The position numbers and the translations under genes are program-made. 64,000 nt of DNA, from positions 24,296-88,295 of the forward strand of contig JBBQCD010000011.1 in the NCBI GenBank assembly GCA_038318385.1. Reading direction: 5' to 3'. Numbering within the stretch: position 1 is the stretch's first letter; every line of letters starts with the position of its first letter. Below are positions 60,186-64,000 of the stretch, piece after piece. This DNA is from Schlegelella_A sp038318385. Its GTDB lineage: Bacteria > Pseudomonadota > Gammaproteobacteria > Burkholderiales > Burkholderiaceae_C. The notes beneath the pieces were generated by a model. It made no database searches. It had not been told where the DNA came from and saw only the letters and a list, made by a program, of their open reading frames with translations.

Positions 60186-60227
60186 GGCCGAACACTCGCG
60201 GCCGAACACTCGCGGCCGGACACTCGC
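60186..60227. repeat. Three tandem 14-base repeats after liuE
   Basis: GGCCGAACACTCGC occurs at 60186-60199 and 60200-60213, and GGCCGGACACTCGC at 60214-60227. It lies between the convergent liuE and CYTH/CHAD genes. Repeated CGGCCG could pair, so the array may help end transcription in both directions. It has no spacers and is too short for a CRISPR array. Confidence 0.85.
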
Positions 60228-60256
60228 GCAGGACATGGCCGCCCCGTGGCGGATCG

Positions 60257-61750
60257 TTACCAGAATGGACGCGCCTTGGCCGCACGGGCCAGGGCCTTGG
60301 CGCAGCCGCGCGCGCTCGTCCGGCGCTCGGCCGACAACCAACCGACATTGAACCAGGCTGCGGCGTCGCCCCGCTCGACCGCGGCGCGGGCCATGACCAG
60401 CCCGACGGCGAGATCGTTGTGGACGCCGAGCGCGTCCTGTGCCGGTTTCAGGCTGTCGAGATAGCGCTCGACCTTGCGGCGCGCAAACAGCGGGCCGACC
60501 AGTTCGGCCAGGTAGCGAAGCCGCTTCAGCCGCTTGCGCACGCGGTGCTGAGCCGCCGGGTCCAGCTCGACGTAGCCCTTGGCGGCAGGCGCGAGCGCGC
60601 CCTGCAGCTTCGCCAGGCGCGCACCGGCGCGCTTGCGCAATCCGGAGGCGTCCTTGCGGCCGGGCGCCTGGGGAATCGCGACGGGCTCGCCAAGTGTGCA
60701 GGCGAGCACATCGAGCAGTGCGAACTGGAACGACGCGTCCCGGACCACCGCGACCGGATCCGGGACGGCCTCGGGCGCAGCCGGCACGGTCGGTTCGGGC
60801 GACCCCGCAGCCACGAGCCGGTCCTTCAACGCTGCCGCGACGTTCCCGCGGTCGCGGTATTCGCCGAGCGCCCGGAACGCGTGCGTGATGGCGACGAGCC
60901 ATTCGCCGTTCGCGATCCCGTCGAGAGCGCCGAGCTCGCGGGCCGCGGTCCGCAGGCGTCGCAGCGCGACGCGCAGCTGGTGGACGGCTTCGTCGTCGAA
61001 GGTTCCCGAGGCGACGATGCTCGCGTTCGCCAGGATGTGGTCGAGGCAGGCGCGAACCACTTCCTGAACCAGCGCGGCATCGTTCATCGACCCATCGAGG
61101 CACGGCGCGCGCGCCTTGGCGGCAGGCGGGTGGGGCAGGTCGCGGGCGAGCCCGTCGCCGCGCTCGAATTTCGACAATGTGCTGAGCCAGAGTCCGTGCG
61201 CGGCGACGCCCTCGCGGGCCAGCGGCAGCAGCTGGCGGGCATCGCCCGCCTTCAGCTCGTACTCGACCTCGCAGACCGCGGCGTTCCGCGTGGCGGCTTC
61301 GATCGTCCCTTCGTCGAAGGCGATCTCGATTCGCGCTCCGTCCACCTCCAGTTCGGCGCTGCGGCGCCGGATCCGGCTCACGCAGACCGGCTGCAGCAGG
61401 CTGGCCGTGAAGTCGCCACGGAGGGCCGATGCGAGCCGCGCGCCGGCCTCGCCGTCGCGGTGCAGGCCCGGATCGACGGCCGGCCCGCCCGCCGGCCAGC
61501 GGCCCGGCCGCGGCACCGTCTCCTCGAAGCGGTCGACCGCGCTCGCGCCCTCGGCTTTCAGCGTTTGCTCCCAGGCGCGGCCGCAACGGCGCAGCCGCAG
61601 CGTCAGTCGCGCCCGAGCCAGGTCGTGATCGGGGGTGTCGAAGTAGCGGGTCTCGAGCGTCGCACGCTGCAACGGCAGGTGCCCCAGCGCGGCGGCCACC
61701 GCGCCGGCGCGCGCCGGTTCGACGCTGTACTTGAGTTCGATCTCGCTCAT
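60257..61750 (-). CDS. CYTH-CHAD domain protein
   Basis: A 497-residue protein of two domains. Residues 1-205 are CYTH, the triphosphate tunnel fold, with the ExExK motif at 3-7 (EIELK). Residues 215-490 are CHAD, a His-rich helical domain that binds polyphosphate (EAVHQLRVALRRLRTAARELG). CYTH enzymes hydrolyse triphosphates; with CHAD, inorganic triphosphate or polyphosphate is the likely target. This fits the PPK2 kinase elsewhere in the window. It starts at ATG 61750 and ends next to the repeats at 60186-60227. Confidence 0.9.
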   Translation of the reverse strand: MSEIELKYSVEPARAGAVAAALGHLPLQRATLETRYFDTPDHDLARARLTLRLRRCGRAWEQTLKAEGASAVDRFEETVPRPGRWPAGGPAVDPGLHRDGEAGARLASALRGDFTASLLQPVCVSRIRRRSAELEVDGARIEIAFDEGTIEAATRNAAVCEVEYELKAGDARQLLPLAREGVAAHGLWLSTLSKFERGDGLARDLPHPPAAKARAPCLDGSMNDAALVQEVVRACLDHILANASIVASGTFDDEAVHQLRVALRRLRTAARELGALDGIANGEWLVAITHAFRALGEYRDRGNVAAALKDRLVAAGSPEPTVPAAPEAVPDPVAVVRDASFQFALLDVLACTLGEPVAIPQAPGRKDASGLRKRAGARLAKLQGALAPAAKGYVELDPAAQHRVRKRLKRLRYLAELVGPLFARRKVERYLDSLKPAQDALGVHNDLAVGLVMARAAVERGDAAAWFNVGWLSAERRTSARGCAKALARAAKARPFW

Positions 61751-61793
61751 GCCGCCATGGTGCCGCAATCGGCCGCTGCGCGGCGGCTTCGGC

Positions 61794-62570
61794 TCACTTC
61801 TCGACGAAGGCGCGTTCGATGACGTAGTGCCCGGCCTGGCCGATGCCGGCGGAAATGACGAAGCCGGCCTCGTCGAGCACGCTGCGCATGTCTTTCAACA
61901 TCGCCGGGCCGCCGCAGATCATCGCCCGGTCGTGGGCCGGGTCGATCTGCGGCAGGCCGATGTCGCTGCACAGCTTGCCGTTGCGGATCAGTTCCGGCAG
62001 TCGGCCCTGGTTGCGGAACGGCTCGCGCGTCACCGTCGGGTAGTAGACGAGCTTCTCGCGGACCTCCTCGCCGAGGTGGTCGTGCCGCGGCAGGTCCTCG
62101 GCGATGAGCTCGGCGTAGGCGAGCTCGTCGACCTTGCGCACGCCGTGGACGAGCACGATCTTCTCGAAGCGCTCGTAGGTGTCGGGGTCGCGGATGATGC
62201 TCATGAACGGCGCCAGGCCGGTACCGGTCGAGAACAGGTAGACGTTGCGCCCGGGCAGCAGGTCGGTCAGCACCAGCGTGCCGGTGGGCTTGCGCCCGAC
62301 CAGGACCTTGTCGCCGACCTGGAGGTGCTGGAGCCGCGAGGTCAGCGGACCGTTCGGCACCTTGATGCTGAAGAACTCGAGATGCTCCTCCCAGTGCGGG
62401 CTGGCGATGGAATAGGCGCGCAGCAGCGGCTTGCCTTCGACCTCGAGGCCGACCATCACGAAGTGTCCGCTCTCGAACCGCAGGCTGGTGCCGCGCGTGG
62501 TCGTGAACGTGAACAGCGATTCGTTCCAGTGGTGGACCGACAGGACGGTCTCGGGCTCGTAGGCAGCCAT
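61794..62570 (-). CDS. fpr: Ferredoxin/flavodoxin-NADP+ reductase
   Basis: A 258-residue FAD enzyme that moves electrons between NADPH and ferredoxin or flavodoxin. RAYSIASP binds FAD; FSTGTGLAPFMSIIRD binds NADP; the C-terminal VIERAFVEK is typical of bacterial FPR. The length is normal. The start lies 3 bases after the TetR gene stop, so they are likely co-transcribed. It could supply the orphan Rieske oxygenase at 24201, but they are far apart. Confidence 0.93.
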   Translation of the reverse strand: MAAYEPETVLSVHHWNESLFTFTTTRGTSLRFESGHFVMVGLEVEGKPLLRAYSIASPHWEEHLEFFSIKVPNGPLTSRLQHLQVGDKVLVGRKPTGTLVLTDLLPGRNVYLFSTGTGLAPFMSIIRDPDTYERFEKIVLVHGVRKVDELAYAELIAEDLPRHDHLGEEVREKLVYYPTVTREPFRNQGRLPELIRNGKLCSDIGLPQIDPAHDRAMICGGPAMLKDMRSVLDEAGFVISAGIGQAGHYVIERAFVEK

Positions 62571-62573
62571 GGG

Positions 62574-63272
62574 TCAGGTCTTTCGGGAGGGACGCCGGGG
62601 GCGGGGCCGCGTATTTTCCGCTGCCGTAAGCGATGCTGCCGCAACCGGGGCATCGGGGGCGACCGCCGCGAGGATCACCCGCGTGATCTCGGCCAGCCAG
62701 GCTTCGCAGCGGGCGCGCTCCATCAGGTCGGCGCCGAGGAAGGACGACAGGGTGTATCGGTTCGAGAGGTAGAAGTAGCCGAGCGCAGCCAGCGTCAGGT
62801 AGACGTGGCGGACGTCGAGACCCGGGCGAAAGACGCCCTGGCGCGCCCCTTCGTCGAGGACTCGCCCGAGGATGTCGACCACCGGCCGCGACAGCTGGGC
62901 GACCTTCAGCGATTTGGTGATGTGGCGACCGCGTTGCAGGTTCTCGTTGCTCAGCAACGCGACGAACTCGGGATGATCGAGGTAGTAGTTCCAGGTGAAG
63001 GCGATCAGCGTGCGCAGCGCCTCCAACGGACGGCTCTCGTCGAGCGACAGGCTGCTCTCGGCCGTGCCGAGCGCGGTGTAGACGCCCTCGAGAACCTCGA
63101 GGTAGAGCGCTTCCTTGCTACCGAAGTAGTAGTAGATCATCCGATCGCTGGAGCGGCCAGTGCGCGAGATGCGCTCGATGCGGGCGCCGCTGTAGCCATG
63201 GCGCATGAATTCGTTGCGCGCAGCCTTCAGGATGCGGGCCCGGGTCTGGTCGGCGTCGCGGGTCTGGGCCAA
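62574..63272 (-). CDS. TetR family transcriptional regulator
   Basis: A 232-residue repressor. The helix-turn-helix lies at about residues 14-58 (ILKAARNEFMRHGYSGARIE, then YYYFGSKEALY), a standard TetR pattern. The C-terminal part is a ligand-binding bundle with a basic tail. The start is TTG with AGGA 8 bases upstream; no ATG fits. It is divergent from the molybdenum hydroxylase gene, and a 20-base inverted repeat lies between. It probably controls that gene and its own operon with fpr. Confidence 0.9.
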   Translation of the reverse strand: MAQTRDADQTRARILKAARNEFMRHGYSGARIERISRTGRSSDRMIYYYFGSKEALYLEVLEGVYTALGTAESSLSLDESRPLEALRTLIAFTWNYYLDHPEFVALLSNENLQRGRHITKSLKVAQLSRPVVDILGRVLDEGARQGVFRPGLDVRHVYLTLAALGYFYLSNRYTLSSFLGADLMERARCEAWLAEITRVILAAVAPDAPVAAASLTAAENTRPRPRRPSRKT

Positions 63273-63343
63273 CGGTCGGATCCTGGTGGTTTACCCGGCG
63301 CGCCCTTTGCAATCCGGAAAAAGCCATGTTAGATTGACCCGGC

Positions 63344-63363
63344 AATGAAGTAAACACTTCATT
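63344..63363. promoter_or_regulatory. Candidate TetR operator
   Basis: AATGAAGT (63344-63351) and ACTTCATT (63356-63363) are perfect 8-base inverted arms around AAAC. It stands midway between the divergent TetR gene and the hydroxylase gene. The 20-base size suits a TetR dimer. TTGACC at 63334-63339, just before it, may be a plus-strand -35 box. Confidence 0.6.
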
Positions 63364-63409
63364 CGTTGCGCCGGCCCCTGCTGCAGGCCACTCAAGGGAA
63401 ATTTCACCC

Positions 63410-64000
63410 GTGTCTGCTCGCTACGAACGTCCCGCGTCTCTCGACGAGGCGCTGCCACTGCTGGCGGCTGGCGGCTGGGCGGTGCTGGCCGGCGGCACCG
63501 ACGTCTATCCCGCGCACGTCGGCCGGCCGCTGTCGCAACCGCTGCTCGACATCACCGGGATCGCGGCACTGCGCGGCATCGTCAGGTCCGACACGTTCTG
63601 GTCCATCGGCGCCTCCACGACCTGGACGGATGTGCTGCGCGCCAACCTGCCGCCGCTCTTCGACGGCCTGAAGCTCGCCGCGCGCGAGGTCGGCGGCGTG
63701 CAGATCCAGAACGCCGGCACCGTCGCCGGCAATCTGTGCAATGCCTCGCCCGCGGCCGACGGCACCCCGGTGCTGATGGCGCTCGATGCGATCGTGGTGC
63801 TGCGCAGCGTCGTCGGCGAGCGCCGTGTCGGGGTGGCCGATTTCGTCCTCGGCAGCCGCCGCACCGCCTGTCGCCCGGACGAACTGGTGGTGGCCATCGA
63901 GGTCCCGGCCTGCAGCGGGCGCGCCCGCTCCACCTTCCTCAAGCTCGGCGGCCGGCGCTCCCTGACGATCTCGATGACGCTGGTCGCGGTGGTCCTGGAT
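63410..64000 (+). CDS. Xanthine dehydrogenase family FAD-binding subunit (3' end cut by window edge)
   Basis: The 197 visible residues are the FAD subunit (CoxM/CutM type) of a molybdenum hydroxylase. LAGGTDVYP and NAGTVAGNLCNASPAADGTP bind FAD. It begins at a GTG (VSARYERPASLDEAL), with AAGGGA about 10 bases upstream. The family has about 280-290 residues, so roughly one third is missing. The iron-sulfur and molybdopterin subunits would follow to the right. Substrates range from purines to aromatic N-heterocycles. Confidence 0.9.
   Translation, partial: MSARYERPASLDEALPLLAAGGWAVLAGGTDVYPAHVGRPLSQPLLDITGIAALRGIVRSDTFWSIGASTTWTDVLRANLPPLFDGLKLAAREVGGVQIQNAGTVAGNLCNASPAADGTPVLMALDAIVVLRSVVGERRVGVADFVLGSRRTACRPDELVVAIEVPACSGRARSTFLKLGGRRSLTISMTLVAVVLD

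Noticed and set aside
1..64000. Insertion sequences, prophage, tRNA or rRNA genes
   Set aside because: I found no transposase or integrase signature, no terminal repeats with target duplications, and no tRNA-like cloverleaf in the gaps I read.

Overview
The window is about 64 kb of GC-rich chromosome from a betaproteobacterium, most probably of the Burkholderiales or a close relative. The gene set supports this: corC-lnt-glyQ-glyS-gmhB-plsC-YgjP in one run, hslU and hslV next to dksA and a CobW GTPase, a DksA without the zinc cysteines, an aceK, and the DUF2868/DUF3482 pair. I cannot name the genus. I see no IS element, phage gene, tRNA, rRNA or CRISPR array. Coding density is high and many neighbours overlap by 4 bases.

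Layout. 1-5000 (mostly minus): a TRAP transporter (dctM cut by the left edge, dctQ, dctP), an HDOD protein and a DUF2855 protein. 5000-7500: an aldo/keto reductase behind an inverted repeat, then an unusual small locus. That locus has a helix-turn-helix protein, two copies of a 23-base operator-like element, a possible short RNA ending in a strong hairpin, two very small genes and a tandem repeat. 7500-18000: amn, dadA, a lipid kinase, a biotin-carrier/carboxyltransferase fusion without a biotin carboxylase domain, small envelope proteins, a DUF72 protein, a NUDIX/metallo-beta-lactamase fusion and a histidine phosphatase. 18000-23400 (minus): racemase/CoA-transferase, fused mutase IcmF and a PPK2 kinase. 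23600-32300: a secreted DUF4864 protein, an orphan Rieske oxygenase, coaX, hslU and hslV, a STAS-like protein, a dksA with a long basic tail, and a CobW metallochaperone.

32400-40500 (plus): the envelope and translation operon corC, lnt, glyQ, glyS, gmhB, plsC and a YgjP-type metallopeptidase, followed by a thioesterase. 41000-60200 (plus): the complete leucine/isovalerate route (liuA, liuB, liuC, liuD, liuE). Set among these genes are aceK, a thiolase, two further acyl-CoA dehydrogenases, a MaoC protein, an SDR, a thioredoxin-fold isomerase, the DUF2868/DUF3482 pair, a DinB protein and two membrane proteins. 60200-64000: a CYTH/CHAD protein, a ferredoxin-NADP reductase, a TetR regulator, and divergently the FAD subunit of a molybdenum hydroxylase, cut by the right edge.

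How it works together. The main theme is use of branched and short acyl-CoA compounds. Leucine goes through isovaleryl-CoA to acetoacetate and acetyl-CoA, the thiolase finishes the route, IcmF and the racemase handle 2-methyl-branched acyl-CoA, and AceK sets the flux between the glyoxylate shunt and the TCA cycle. The most likely undescribed system is the HTH locus at 5945-7454; its operators, RNA and small proteins are inferred from sequence pattern only.
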